DNA from: Parapristionchus giblindavisi
Taxonomy: Eukaryota; Nematoda; Chromadorea; Rhabditida; Diplogasteridae
NCBI GenBank assembly: GCA_943737045.1
Contig: CALSFV010000004.1
Location: 693,501 to 757,500 of the forward strand
DNA length: 64,000 nucleotides
Reading direction: 5' to 3'
The translations under genes and the position numbers were made by a program. Positions 12,621 to 27,100 of this stretch are shown piece by piece; positions within the stretch are counted from its first letter, which is position 1, and each line of letters starts with the position of its first letter. Below the pieces are notes generated by a model. The model was not told where the DNA came from. It worked only from the letters and a program-made list of their open reading frames with translations, and did no database searches.

Positions 12621-15069
12621 ATTGATCTTCTCTTCACAGGATGTTAAAGAAGTAGGAACGATTGATATTTGATCGTTCTACTTACAATTAGATTTAACGA
12701 TGGAAAGGCCTGAACCTAGACTCCCCGAGAAGGTTCGAACCGATCATAATCTACCCAATACTTTAAAACGTTTTCGGCAGCAGGAACTTCCATGATAATA
12801 TTCTCCATGTTGAAAATTATGGGATGAAGTGCGAAATGAGAGCTAAAGTTGTGACCATTCCATTGTTAATTCCATGTTAATTGACTCCATTAATTTAAAC
12901 TGGAAGTTAAAGAATTCTGGGTGTGACTAATCTTTGATCTTTTAAACTGCATAAATGTAGTTTCAGTGTCTTTCTTTACCGTAACTGTGGTGCTGCATGC
13001 AACATATTAATTATCCGACATTACCATTAATCACTAATTACCGTGTTATTCCTTGTTGATCTTAGTCTAGCGCCATAGATCATGAATCACCCTCATTCAT
13101 AGCCTCATGATATCTCCTCACTAACATTTGTGGCCAAGTTGCATAGTTGCAAGAGTTATCGTAGTCACGAGCTGCAGCAACAATTTCATATAATGCAGAA
13201 TTCCGCAGACAGCCGCCGTACCAAATTTGTCGAAAATGAGCAAATGAACATGAGGAGAGAAAACAAACAGAAAAGTCCAAAAAATTTAATTGGTACGGCG
13301 GCAGGCTCTCCTTATAAATATTTAAATACTCTTAAAAACCATTCACCCCTCAAAATACAATAAACTCATAGTCCCTCTCAATTCCCCGCCGGAAGTTGAC
13401 ACTCTCATTCGTGTCGCGAAGAATAGTCAACAGCAGTCGGATGAGGAGAGACTCAACTCAACTCTTTCCAATAGAGAGAATGAACAAGAAGTAGAAGACA
13501 TAGGGAAGAAGAAGAATCCTCTTCATTCTTCTCTTCTTCTCTCATACACTACTCATTCATTCCCCTCTAATGAGACCTCATCATCTCATCCACCCTCACT
13601 TCCTCCTAGCGAATCGATCGATCGTCGACAGAGAGGAACATGACTTTCTTGTTGATCATTAATCAACCTGCACCTTTGTTCTTCCTCTTTCTCTTCCTGT
13701 TCCACCTCCAGTGAGGATACGCAGCAACACTAAGCCGCATTACAAAGTCAACGAAACGTGAGAATATCAAAGTCGAGGAATACTTCAACCACTAAATGGT
13801 GGCTTCTCTTGGCATAAATGGTCATATCAGGTCTTCGTTACGTGCCTAATTTATTCCATCAGTTTGTGCATCGGAGTACCTGGTGCACTGAGTGTGCATA
13901 CTAGAGATACGTGATAGGACACTTCCATAAACGAAACCTTAAGTACTGAGAGCCAGCAGTTCATCAGATAAATAAATTCATCCCATTGACAGAATTAAAT
14001 GAAGATGTGCATGCATATGAGGATTGTGCATGCACGCATAAACTTCACCATTTTCTATCCTGACTCCACGTTCAAATGTGCATTAAATCAAGAATAAAAC
14101 TTTTCTCATATCTCATTATTTTAGTCATCATTATTAATAATATGTATCAGGTGTAAGATGATCCATGCACATCTCTAATATAAGTGAGTAGACGCTCCCC
14201 AATTGCGACATAATCCGCTCATAATATATTAATTCCAAACAATCATGATTCAGAACTGCGGATTTCAGGGGAAATATTGCACAACCAGAAAAAAAATACA
14301 AATATATTCTCTCTCCCTAATAACCCCATCAAAAGCAAGAGAAACTGGATGAGTAGTTGAATAATTTCACCATTTCGCACCTTTAACCTCCAAATTTCCA
14401 CAAAAAAAACAATAATTCGTATTTCGTGTTTATGATTTTGTTAAACTAAACAAGATTTTTTAACAGGAAAAAAATCGCGTAGGCGACGTCAACTCGAGGA
14501 ACAATAAAAGTATCTCTCTCTGTCTGAGTCTGTGTGTGTAAAATCTTGAAACGAGCCGAAGAAGTTATCTTCGCCAGTTAGTACCCTCTCCCATATCCAT
14601 TATCCGCAGCTATCTAGACACGTTTAGTATCTTTCAGACTCTCGGACCTTTACAACTGAACCATTTCGTCCACCTCCCTCTACCTCTCAGTGTTTCTACC
14701 TCTACCTCCTTCTCCCTCTCCCTGTTTCTACCTCTTCCTACCTCTCCCTCTCCCTGATTCTACCTCTACATCTCCCTCTGCCTCTAACCCTTTCTCAACG
14801 ACCCGCCTGATATCGTACCTTCAGGCACACGGGTATTAATCACCGGCAATCATTTCTGTTGTCCACGGTGTCTCCGAGGCACTTTCCCAATCCCACTTTC
14901 AACTTCGCCGACAGATTACAGACTACAAACTCCAACCGGAAGTGGAACGCGAAAAATAGTTACTACAACAACAGAGCTACTGCGTGTAGTGGAGGGTATA
15001 AACTGCCCTATGGTGTGCAAACTACAAAATACAAAAAAAGTACAAACCAAACCAAAAAATAAGACTCAC

Positions 15070-18000
15070 TCGTATGCTCGCCTCGATCTGCAGCGCGTAC
15101 GGCTCGTTCTGGTACATCTGAATAGGCTCTGATCAAAAAACAAGTAAAGAATTCCGACCACGGAAATAATAATACAGTGAAACATGGAGGCCACTGGACA
15201 ATGTCCACGTTAGTATTTTATCCGAGTATTTTTTCATACGCAGACAGCAACACACAGCAAGATTTTCGTGCAGAAGGAGAGCTAATCATAAGAGGGTGAA
15301 ACTGCCAATCACCAGGTTCGAATACAGATAGAGGTAGTAGACTATGAAACGGTATCTCTATCATCTCTAGAGAACATCGAAATAGTGTAGGAAATGAAGA
15401 GACCGTTGGATATGGCAGAGGTTATTTAATGGGGAAGAATAATTAAAAATATAGCATACCTGAATCTCCGAGATGACATTCGCGATACGGCGACACTTGA
15501 GAAAGGATATGAGCAGATTCTCGCTGTCCTGAAGAGGTCAGAAGATCAAAGATCAGAGATCGCTAGATAAAAAGATCAGAGATCATAGATAAATAGCCAA
15601 AGATCAACTGTCATATGACACTATCACCATGCGCATACCACATTCCAGGCTTTTTTCAGGTATTAGAGAGAGAGAAAATTAAAAAGTAGTTGACTGTGCC
15701 AAGATAAAAAACTCAAAAGATCAAAGATCAAACCTGATCATGCCGCATATCGTTGCCGGGCAGATTCACGAACGTGCTGTTGCCACCCTCGTAGAAGACG
15801 ATCGATGTCAGATAATGACCTGAATGAAAGGACACGGTAAGTACTGTAATCAACATGTTATTGATTGAACTATGATAAAGTAATCAAAACATACTTCCGA
15901 TGTACAGTAATCAAAGCATATTATTGATTTATTGATTAGCATAAAATTGGAATAAAATGATAATCTGACCGAAGAAAGGAACGCAGGGAGGGTTCACCGA
16001 TTGTAGTCGCTTCACCATTTCGGTCCAGTGAGGATTGCAACTGTAATATTTTATTTATTTATTTCATTTATTTGGTTATCCATCAGTTAAAACATGAATA
16101 TGTAAATAGCAGGCGATAGGGATCGGCCAAAAATCTGTTCAACAGTCGCCGTATGCTCAGATCAAAAGCGAAAAGAAAAGAAAAGTTGAGAAAACTCTCC
16201 TCGTTTCACACATTCTCTCGCCTCTTTTTTCTTTTCTTTTCGAAACTTTTGAACAGTTGGCTAAAGTGAATAAATGTAGGTAAGACTCTTCACTATCTGC
16301 ACTCTCCTGTTCTTCCGCTCGCGCTCTTTGAGCTAAAAATACCCCCTCCCGCTTTTGCACAAGTTGTTTCATTTTTTTTGTATTGTAGGAACAAGTATTA
16401 TTATTATTATTATTATTGTTATTATTATTATTGCAATTATTATTATTAAGTCAAAGCATTACTGGACGAGCCCTTACACTGATGTATCATCTATTCATCA
16501 ATTTTTTCTCCAAGTAGTTCATATAAAACACTATCTGAGAGAATTGAACAACTGGGATATTTTTTGGTATCGACGAAAAATGGATTTTTCTGTTTTATGT
16601 GTGATAATTACAGGCTCCATGAGTGAAGTTCACTGGTACTTGGAAATTCCTTCCAATTGAAAATTCGCTTCAGGGGGTGACCACACAACGATTTGGCGCC
16701 TTTTCCTAAAAAGTTTATTTCGAATCTATTCGATTCGGGAGTGGGTGCAGTCGACTCCTTGGCTAATTCTAAGAAACTATTGTCAAGGAGAGTTTTTTGA
16801 TCAACGGTCAACGAAGGCTGGAAATGGGAATTTTCGAAAAATTTTTTACATTAAATTAATTCTCACTATTTTCCCATGGCGAATATAAATTTTTATTTGC
16901 TCAATAACTTGTACATGTGATGACACACCTTCAGTTTAAAAATCATAATTTTTTAAAAAGGTATATATGGCGAACTAATCATTTTTATAACGAAAATCGT
17001 AATTATGGTGTGCACCTACAGTAAGCCCTAATCGGTCAATTTGGAAATTTGGTAGTTTTAAACATATTTCACCACTGTTCTTCACATGACTAAGGAATAC
17101 GACTACTCCTCGTCTTCGGAGTGCACATCCACGGTAGAGTGCTGGTTAATATTCTATGATATTTTGGTTTTTCAGCAATAACTTTCTTCCCAGTCAACCG
17201 TTTCTCTTCATTTTTTAGTATGTTTGTATAGATGATACTATGGTATAGTGATCCAATTTTTATCGAAAATGGATAACAAACAACGAAATAGTGATCAATT
17301 TACGAAAAATGTCAATTTTCAGCGAAATCAGCACCTGGGAATATGTGTACTCCGAAGACGAGGAGTAGTCGTATACCTCAGTCATGTGAAGAACAGCGGT
17401 GAAATATGTTTAAAACTACCAAATTTTCAAATTGACCGATTAGGGATTACTGTAGGTGCACACCATAATTACGATTTTCGTTATAAAAATGATTAGTTCG
17501 CCATATATACCTTTTTAAAAAATTATGATTTTTAAACTGAAGGTGTGTTATCACATGTAGAAGTTATTGAGCAAATAAAAAAATTATATTCGCTATGGGA
17601 AAATAGTGAGAATTAATTTAATGTAAAAATCTTTTCGAAAATTCCCATTTCCAGCCTTCGTTGACCGTTGATCAAAAAACGCTCCTTGACAATAGTTTCT
17701 TAGAATTAGCCAAGGAGTCGACTGCACCCACTCCCGAATCGATTAGATTCGAAATAAACCTTTTAGGAAAAGGCGCCAAATCGTTGTGTGGTCACCCCCT
17801 GAAGCGAATTTTCAATTGGAAGGAATTTCCAAGTACCAGTATACTTCACTCATGGAGCCTGTAATTATCATACATAAAACAGAAAAATCCATTTTTCGTC
17901 GATACCGCACCTATGTGGATTTTCTAACAATAAGACATATTATCTCAATGATGATAATATGGATATTTTGTGACAAACCAGAAACATGAATTCAACAATC

Positions 18001-21000
18001 TGAGTGTGAATACCACTAGAACAGCGATTTGTTAAACAAACAAAAAAATCTACTATTTTCTAATTTTCGATGGAAAAGTGAAACTATAGCTTTACGTTTT
18101 CGACTTTTCTGTTTCTATTGCACTCGATCCGAGATAAGGCAGATTTCGGATATAACATTTTTTAGCGAATTAAATCACTCACAGTTTCTTGAACCGATCG
18201 TAGCACTTCTGCTTGTCGCTGTCCAGTCTCTGCAAGGCAAATCAATCGATATTTAACAAAGCCGTCGAATAGGCATTAGGAAACGTCGCTTACGTCCCAG
18301 CACCAGGTGAGCCGATGTACGCACGCCTTGTTGAGGGCGGAGTAGAAGGCGACCAGACCGGTGAAGTTGTGCAGCTCCTCGAACACCGTCATCACCTGAC
18401 AATGACAGATAATATATGATATGACAATGACAGTCAGTCATGGTTTGCCAATTTCCCAGCTGTTTTAAAAGCGTGTGGGCAGTCACGTTTTGAGCCAAAT
18501 TTGCTGTCGGGATACTCGGTATAAAATATTACGAGTGTTCCTATCAAAGACAAAATGTTTTGTGACAAAAGTCCATCAATCTTTTTGCAGTGACAGAAAT
18601 TTCATAATGACAGAAAATACCAGGCGTGGCTTTTGTCAAGCAAACTTTAGCAGCGCCATTATAGTTACAGTTTGATCAATGATTTTACTCTTGTTTGATA
18701 CATGTTTCACGTAGCCATGGCATGCAGTCAAGATCATTAGCAATCCGGTGCACTCAAACCCTCTACAATGATGCCCATAAAGTATGATAAACTGATTCAA
18801 TCTTGTTATTATTGAGAAAGATATATCACAGGGTGCGTATTCCTATTTTCCTCGCGAATAAATGATTGATTAGCAGTATTTAACGGTATTTTACAAAAAA
18901 ATCAAGTCAACAGACTCAATCTACTCTCAAAATCGATCAATATTTTCATCTGTGCAAAGGTTATGAGAATAGCGCATTTTGATATGAACTTTCTCCTACG
19001 ATCGGTTAGGGGGGACCCAACCCTAATCATGCTGCAGCACCGACCAATTCATTCATAGTGAGAATAAGATAAGCATCCAAACAGGATCAAAGAGTCAACA
19101 TCTTTCACTTCTCAAAAAGAAAATACGAAACGCGAATGGTACTAGATTACCTCTAGGACGCGTGAGAACATCGCGACTCGTTCCTCCAGTGATTCTGTCT
19201 CCACTATCGATCGGGATACCCAGTAGGTCAACTGTAATTGAATATAGTAATATAATAATAATAATAATAATATTATAATATTTGTATTATTATTATATTA
19301 TTATTATTAATTATTTATTCAATTAGATAAAAAATTGTCAAATCAAGCGTATTTTCAGGCTGGCAAACAGTGATCACGAGAACGAAATATCTACATAAAA
19401 TCAATGTGAGCGGTGCTCAAATACCCGTTCCTGGGTAATCAATACAATGGAACTAAACCAAAAAAATCAATAAACCAATAACCTGTGTCGAATGATCCGT
19501 CAACTTGAGCAGCTGCGGACTCCTCTTGTACTTGTCCGATCGCATCCACGCAGCGCCGACCAATTCGATGGGTTTGATGGCACGATAGAGATCGAAGTGG
19601 ATCATGGTTAACTGTAATCAGATACATTGATTACGACCGAAATACCAAAATATTCGAAAATGTATAAATATCAGATCATTTTCCCGAGGAAACGTTCTCA
19701 GGGAAAACTATTTTATAGTAAAATAAAACCCCCGATGATCGCACGTACGTCTAGTCTAACAGGCAAATAGGACGAATATCGCAAAATGTCTTTTTGTGTT
19801 GATTATTTCGCGCAAGTTTCGATTTCGGACCATACGTGAGCAGGCATTGTCGATGGAAATTAAAATCGGATGGGACATAGCTGAGTTGAGGGTCTCCCTA
19901 CTCACTTTTTTCTTCATTTTAAGTCAATTTTGGCTAAATCGGGTGGAACTTGCCGCTAGCAACAATGTCGCCTCGGACGTTCTATTGAATGGAGAAGATA
20001 ATCACTCTGATGATGAAGAATAGAATTAACGAAATACCAGCGAGACTGAGAAAAGATGACTATTAAACAAACGTGCAACGCGAATCCGACAGGAATACAG
20101 GTTCAAATCAAATATCGTTCCCATCAATGACAAAATTAAAATCAGAATTTAATTGATTACAAACCTCCGCTCTCAAACTGATCCAATTGCAAAAAATCGA
20201 TAAAAATCAAAAAAATAATAAATCAATAAATATTTTTAAAAAATCAATCAAACCTGTCGTCCAATCTCTAGTGGATGCAGCGAGAGCAGATCGTACGCGC
20301 TCACTTCTCCCTTCTTCGCCACGTGCCATACTGGCTGCAATTTATTTAATTAAATTAAATTTTATTAATTTATTCTAATTTCTTCCTTGTAATTTATCTA
20401 CTCAATGTGATTCTCGAAAGACACCAATAATGTTTTTTCTAATCGAGGAAATAAGAAATATACAAAAGTGGAACAGAAACCAAGTTACAGATAGGCTTCA
20501 AGTCCTACTCATTTACTCAAGACACAATATTTTAATGGTAAGTTGCTTCCGTCAATATTAATATTAATATTATGATTATTAATAACATGAAAATGGCCAC
20601 AAATAACCACATTCCCAAACCTCTTCTACGTCTCACTTTTTCACTACTACACTAAATAATGTAAGATAAGCTTAATTAAATTTAAATAATTAAATTAAAT
20701 TTAAAAAAAATAGACGAACATCCGGTTTCTTCGGTTGGAACGAATTCACCTCCGCCCGTCGTCGTCGCTCTCGTTCCGCTGTAATTATCGATTGATTCCA
20801 TGATGCTTATCAACCGTACCATTTTACACTACTGTACCCCTTGAAATTGCTACAGTACAGCGAATGTTAATATCACTACCCCGATATTCGTCTACAGTAG
20901 ATGCCTTTCTATCCTGTCTTTTTTTCTGTTTGTCTATCACTCTTTCCTTCCTTCCCCCTCCCTCTCTCTCCATATCTCCCTCTCCCTCTCTCCTTCATAT

Positions 21001-21149
21001 CCTCCCTCTTCCTCTCCCCTCCTCCCCCTCTCACCCAATGTCTCCTCCTCCGGTTCATCTCCCTGTTCGAAGGCGAAGTTGAAGTGTCCCTCTGACTTGG
21101 TCGACGTCGTCCCTCCCGTCGCCGCAGACGTCTTCTTCTTGATGATCGA
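15070..21149 (-). CDS. sos-1: SOS exons 32-42: CDC25 (RasGEF) catalytic domain, C-terminus missing
   Basis: Exons: 21035-21149, 20254-20330, 19483-19611, 19151-19231, 18294-18395, 18183-18229, 15970-16040, 15734-15819, 15460-15528 and 15070-15117. Landmarks are [84 protein letters not shown] and [18 protein letters not shown]. The domain ejects GDP by wedging a helical hairpin into the Ras switch regions. The hairpin reads [13 protein letters not shown], against IYLTNILKTEEGN in mammalian SOS1. The first exon has a charged, Thr/Ser-rich insertion. The acceptor at 20331 (gccag) was chosen over one 4 bp upstream because only it keeps phase. After IEASIR the expected FFENL-like helix and IEPR motif were not found. 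Confidence 0.93.
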
Positions 21150-24100
21150 CTGCAAATAAATATTTAATAATAATAATAATAATAACAAATAAAACTAATA
21201 ATAACAAGTAGTAATTTTAATAATAACTGTATTATATTCAATGAATCATTCATTGTCCACTTCAAGAAAGTATCGACAATCACCAAGAGCTCTATTGTTA
21301 TTGCAAAAGTATGAAACATGAAAGCAGATGGCCAAGTTAATCGAAAGTGATTGAATTCAAAGACACGCCACAAGCTAATTTTATTCTCCGCTCTGGCCAC
21401 ACTCTCTCGCGGACAAAGAAAGCGATAGAAGAGACAGAGCGGCTTGGGATGTGCATTTAACATTTCTACCTCACCCAGTGAAACGGAAAAGAGGATAAAG
21501 AGAATGAGTATCCCTTAGTATCCTAGGAGAGTTTGTCTGATTTTCTTTTCTTTTTGCATATTGAACAGAGTATTAGTAGTGAAGAAACTGATGGCTACAT
21601 TAGCGACGGACATCCACCAATCCCTTTATGCCATCGCATTTTCCTGCTACGTAAAATATGATGGAGTAAAGAATAAGGGATAAGAATGATCTCTCTCTCT
21701 CTCTCTCCTTAGAGAGTATAATGATAGTGTGTGTGTATGTGGAGAGGTCAATCACCGTATAACAAGGAAACGGTCAATTTGATCATAAACTAGAAACGGC
21801 GCAACAAGGAAGCGACTGGTGAAAACATAGGAAAAAGCAGACCAAAAGGGAAATCGAAGATCTCCATAACACCACGAACGGCAAAAGTTCAAAGTCGAAC
21901 CACAAAAATCCACGGTTAATTATGACACAACCTAATACACCGACATTATGTTTTATAGATTCTACCCTATATAAATTTTATCTCTATTCTGCATACCAAC
22001 TAATTTTCTGATTTAAAAATAATTATTATTGTTTACCAGAATATTCCGTGCGAACTTTCGCAGTTGCGCCGAAACCGGCCTCTGCGCATCCGCCAGCTTG
22101 AGCAGGAATTCCTGCAAAGAAAAATCAATCAATAATCTCAGCTGACAATCGAAAAAAAAATCGACAGCTAAACAACCAGATCTCCTCACTCCCCCACAAT
22201 GATTCTGCTTCAGCTGTTATGTGTTAATCATCAACCATTTCCATCTTCTAGTTTCATTAGTTTAATTCGTTGTATATGTTTTCTCAAAAAGGCATAATAA
22301 GTATTATATTATATTATTACAGATCGATGATTACCATTTTCCCATAGATTGAATCAGACCAATCGATAATAATATTCTCACTACCGTATCAATCATTCTA
22401 TCAATATCCCAACTACGATATTCTCACCAGCTCAACCTACAGTAACCCGTCCACCGTACCTGTAGGGCGTCCAGCAGGTCAGAGTCGGCCTCGAAGTCGT
22501 ACCAGTGGTCCACGACCCACTTGCGCAGAACATTCAGCACTCTAATAAAGTATAGGTTTTAATTCAAATTAAACATCTAAATATTTCAACCTAACCAACA
22601 CATTGATTCTGTGCTACAGTAAATCAACAGGCCCAGTCACGCTAAAATTAGGTGTTTTTTTAATAATTAAATTAATAGTCTTTTTTCGTCAGAAATCAGA
22701 AATATGAATTCTCAATGTCTTCGTTTCTCATATAGTTGCATGAGCATTAAACAAAAATAAAACATATAATAAACAAAAAAAAATGAATAAAACTCACTTC
22801 AACTGCACGGGTCCTTCGTATTCTTTTCGGAATCGCTGAAAACTCAGCTCGGCGTGACTCGTGTTGAAGAAGCCCGTGTACAGACCTTCAAGCATTTCAT
22901 TCATTCTTTTCGTTTAAATAACTTTATTCAGTTTTTATTCATTTTAAGATTCAGCCTTCAAGTAATGTATGATATAAATAAATAAATGACTGACTCGATA
23001 CATTCGTCGAACTGAGTCCGTGCGATTGGACAGTATCATATCGGCCGGCCAGAGGCCCGCCACTCCGATAGGCTCCGCCCCCTCCGATACTGCTACTGCC
23101 GCCCATCGACGCTGCCACCGCGGAGGCAAAGGCTGACCTGGATATATATTTTTAATATATAGTGGGCATTGTTTTCCGATTAAAAGATCCGGTATACTCA
23201 TATTATTAAATAGACCATCGAAACCCGAATGCACGGGGTCGAAACAGCACAATATGCATGCAATCATTTCCTTATCAACTTTCACAGTTTCATGTACTAC
23301 TCTTTTTCATCTAACATGATCATCCTCTTAGCACCGTTACTATATACACAAGCAACAAAAAAATTTAAAAAAAAATATATGTTATGGGAAAAAGTATACT
23401 CACTTCGGATCCGAGATCAGCTTTGGCAGCGGGACATCGAAACGCTAAAGAGAAAATAATCAATAACATCAATCAATCAATACCCACCTCAATGAGCAAC
23501 TGCAACAGTCTCGTGGGCTTGCAGAACGATCGATACGAAATGAGGAACGTCCGCACGTACGCATTGTCCGTATACCTAGAGTAATCTGTATACTGTATCA
23601 TGGTTGGGCAAAGGGAGGGGGGCATCGCCTTTGGGCACATCAGCAATTAAGTTAGAACGCTTATTAAAGTTTCGTAAGAAATAAAAATTAAGTACTTTCA
23701 CCTACACGCTCTAGCGTAGGCAATCATAAAGAAGCTCACTTATTGTTAATGCACTTTTCCTGACAGTACGTTTATAAGACAACCTACACTACGCACTACA
23801 TCAAGTCTGTTCACCTATCCCTACAGTAATCTCTCTAACTTTGGGAAACGTCGTCTCGGGGCGCACCATCAATCAATATCACTCACAGATGGTAGGTGAG
23901 TCGCTCCACCAGTTTGACGATCGTACCGTGTTTCACCACCGGAATACCACTACTCGATGTGTAGTCCTGAATAAGATCCAATAATTAATACAAATAAACT
24001 ACTTCCCAAATCAAATTTGAGAGACTCCACTCCACTCTTCATATATCTCTGCCATAAAATAAGCAAATGACCATAGCAAAGCTAGAATGAACCAAACAAA

Positions 24101-27100
24101 ACCATTCTCCATACTACAGAATCAAATGCGCGATATGCCGCTGGAATGTCAATCAAACAATTATTGATTCCACTTAAAAATCACGCCCCGATCTAATTTG
24201 AAACTCTCCGCTCTGGCAACACTCTCTCGCTTTCTTTGTCTACGAGAGAGTGTTACCAAGGAGGAGAGTAAAAGTAGCTCAGGGTGTGCCTTTAACCTAG
24301 TCAGATTCGAGTTTCGCGCCTTCTTTTTGGCAAGCGAAATAGTTTCATTGCTAATTCCGAGTAGGGTATAAATAATCAATCTATAAAGCGATTCGACATA
24401 TCGATCGAGCGATCGATAGTGCTTCCTGCTATTGCTATTGCGTGAATGCCACAATGCTTATTGTGTGAAGGTGCACACTAGCTAATTGTTCACTCTCCTC
24501 TCAAGCCATATCGTCAGGTAGGCAACGCAAGTTAACTTTTTGACAATTCAATTCATGCAGCGAATTTACGAATTTAGATCATTTCGTTCTACTGATCCTC
24601 ATTATTTATCGATTATCGAGCATATGAGCCTTCAAAAACCATACGTGGGCAGGTTTTACGTAGACAATGCACAGGAACAACCCCCCCCCCCCCAGGAAGT
24701 AATTTTCCAGCAATAGATCTAAAGCAAACTTACTTCAAATACGATATTATCATCGGAATCGGGCTCGGAGAAGGGATACTCTTCGGAGGCAGGAGTGAGG
24801 AGGGGAATGAGCTTGCGTTCCTCCTTCAGATAACCGTCCAACATTCGATCGAGTAGACTGAATGGAATGAATGGATCAATAATGAATATTATTCGATAAT
24901 AGTACATATAGCTGTATCGTTAATGTCACCAATTACATTGGACGTAGCAAAAGCATATAGATTGCTTGTTACGGAGAATCAACTGGCACACTTTTATTAC
25001 AGGGTGCGGAATTCCGGAGACATAACTTCCTGGATTTACAGAGAGTTAGTAGGGGTTTTCAGCGTTTGATTTTTGATTTGATTTAAACACGTTTTATCAA
25101 GAGGTCAATGGAGAATCTCCCCCGAAGGGGTTCGGGGTTGTGGAGAATAATTGAGAGCTCTGACGTGAATGGCATCCCGGCTGGTGGTCCGTGCGTTGCA
25201 TTGAAGTATGATTGTTTTGCGGGATGGGCGACTCTTGATGTTCCTGTGTTTAGTGCATACAAATTCATACCCTCACAGTGTGAGGATTGACCTACTACAT
25301 AAAGGTCATTTTTTATATGTAAGATTACAATTTTAGCGAAAAATAACGATTTTTCTAAATCGGCCCACTATATAAAAATAATTCGGTGAGGGCACCGAAA
25401 ATGTATGGTTTAGTGTGTTTCCACGGTGCTCTCCAATTAATTTCCTTGAATTTCATCAGAAAGTTCTATGTAGAAGGTCTAGAAACCAGGGTTGTGCGGA
25501 AAATATTTTTCGGAAAAAAATTCGGAAAACTTTTTTTCCGGTCTAAAAATCCGGAAAAAACCGGAAAATCCGGAAAAATTCTGAAAAACTCATTTTATAG
25601 TGTTTTATCTAACAATTACTTTGAAAACGATCAAAGCGAACATAGTAATGACCAAAAAATTATTTAGCAGCAAATAAAAGATTACAATTATCCAAAAACA
25701 TAAACGTACAATGTGAAGCTTAGAATCCTAGGAGTTGAATATTCACGTTAAGGAACAACAATACGTGATTACTGATATTAGCGAATCATGGGTAAGAACC
25801 AGTCTGATATGACCAGTCTGATAAAAATGAGCATAAAATCTTCAAATGTTGTGTTTCACATGTATTTTTTTTACTCTGTACATCGTTTAATTTTTTCCGG
25901 TTTTCCGGTATTTTTTCGGAAAATTTTCCGGTCGGAAAATTTTCCGAAAAGGGGTCGGAAAAACCGGAAAATTTTTCCGGTCGGAAAATTTTCCGCACAA
26001 CCCTGCTAGAAACGAGAGAACACTGCCCGCTTTTGCATATTTATTTAAGTTTTCGCGATTATTTTCATAGTTGCTATTTTTGAACATCATTTAACAGAAT
26101 AATTGTATGAAATATAATTTCCTTAACATTCTTTTACCCATACACATATTTCAAGAAAGGTGTGAAAGACTAACAGATTTTTTCTGAACGCAGCAAGAGC
26201 ACATAGACTCTTTGCTGCGAGAAATCAACAGTTTCATTCTTCTTAGAAATGATAGCTCTCTTCCAACGTTCGGGTGAGTATATTCGTTTTGAAACCCCCA
26301 TAGGATGTAATTGTCTATGATTTCATCCATTTTTGCGAGACACATATTTCAAAAGAGATAGAGGGAGGGATGGAGGAAGGCAGAGAGGGGGGAGTTAGAG
26401 AGAGAGAGAGGGAGAGAGAGAGAGAACTTTCACCATTACACTCTGCTAAACTCAGTAACGCACATCTACTCTCCATCAATCGTCTCGTTCTTTCTAGAAA
26501 CGAGGAAAGTTCCAATTGAACCGTTCCGAACGGTTCATTTCTACCCCTGAGAACAAGGAATCAATAAATCAATATCCCTGAATCAGGATCATCATCCCCC
26601 CCTACCGTACCTCTTGCTCTGTATGCCTATCATGGCCTCCATCCACGAGTCTTTCTCCTCCGGCGACGAGCACACGAATGTATACGAGTACGATCTGAAA
26701 TTAAAATGTTGTTATTATTATTTTATTTATTGTTATTTATTAAAATACTATTACTAATGCAATATTAATACGACCTGTGATTAAATTGTAATTGGAACTA
26801 GTTATTTCGTTAGAAAATGCATATTGGTTCGTTAAAACACATGCGAAATATTAAATTTAAAGAAATTAAAGCGAAAGAAGATCTGTTTTGGTAGTAAGAT
26901 CTGAAACATATTTTTAAACGAACACCAATACATTCTAGACCATAAATATGATAATATCATAGCATAATAAATAATTCTAAAAATAGCAAGCAAGAATTCT
27001 TCGTTACAGTTTCCAGAATCCGATTAAAGATCAAAAGATCAATAATCAATCAATAAAAGTTACCTCAACGTCTCCGATCCTCCCTTCGCCGTCATCTTCT

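Larger units (their letters stand above)
6860..15069. other. Gene-poor interval with repeats; SOS 3' end unresolved
   Basis: This 8.2 kb lies downstream of the last recognised SOS exon. I saw a hAT-type MITE (9086-9251), a fold-back element (12193-12620), a CT microsatellite (11699-11762) and purine- or pyrimidine-rich tracts near 8755, 10660-10960 and 14690-14800. Several open frames look mildly protein-like (13080-13280 minus, about 13320-13641 plus, 11880-12050 minus) but have no matching splice phase or family. The SOS tail, stop codon and 3' UTR ought to lie here or just beyond. Confidence 0.5.

Noticed and set aside
12715..12760. tRNA T-arm-like GGTTCGAACC
   Set aside because: Flanking bases do not form a T stem, and no A box or acceptor stem is present on either strand.
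13080..13641. Overlapping minus (WYGGCLRNSALYE) and plus (KNSQQQSDEERLNSTLSNR) open frames
   Set aside because: No consistent start, donor or acceptor, and no family recognised; the two strands cannot both be right.
14840..15022. Candidate next SOS exons after 15070
   Set aside because: One acceptor at about 15023 gives 14 codons and a stop; another near 14922 gives 7 codons and a stop. Neither has the conserved end of the CDC25 domain.
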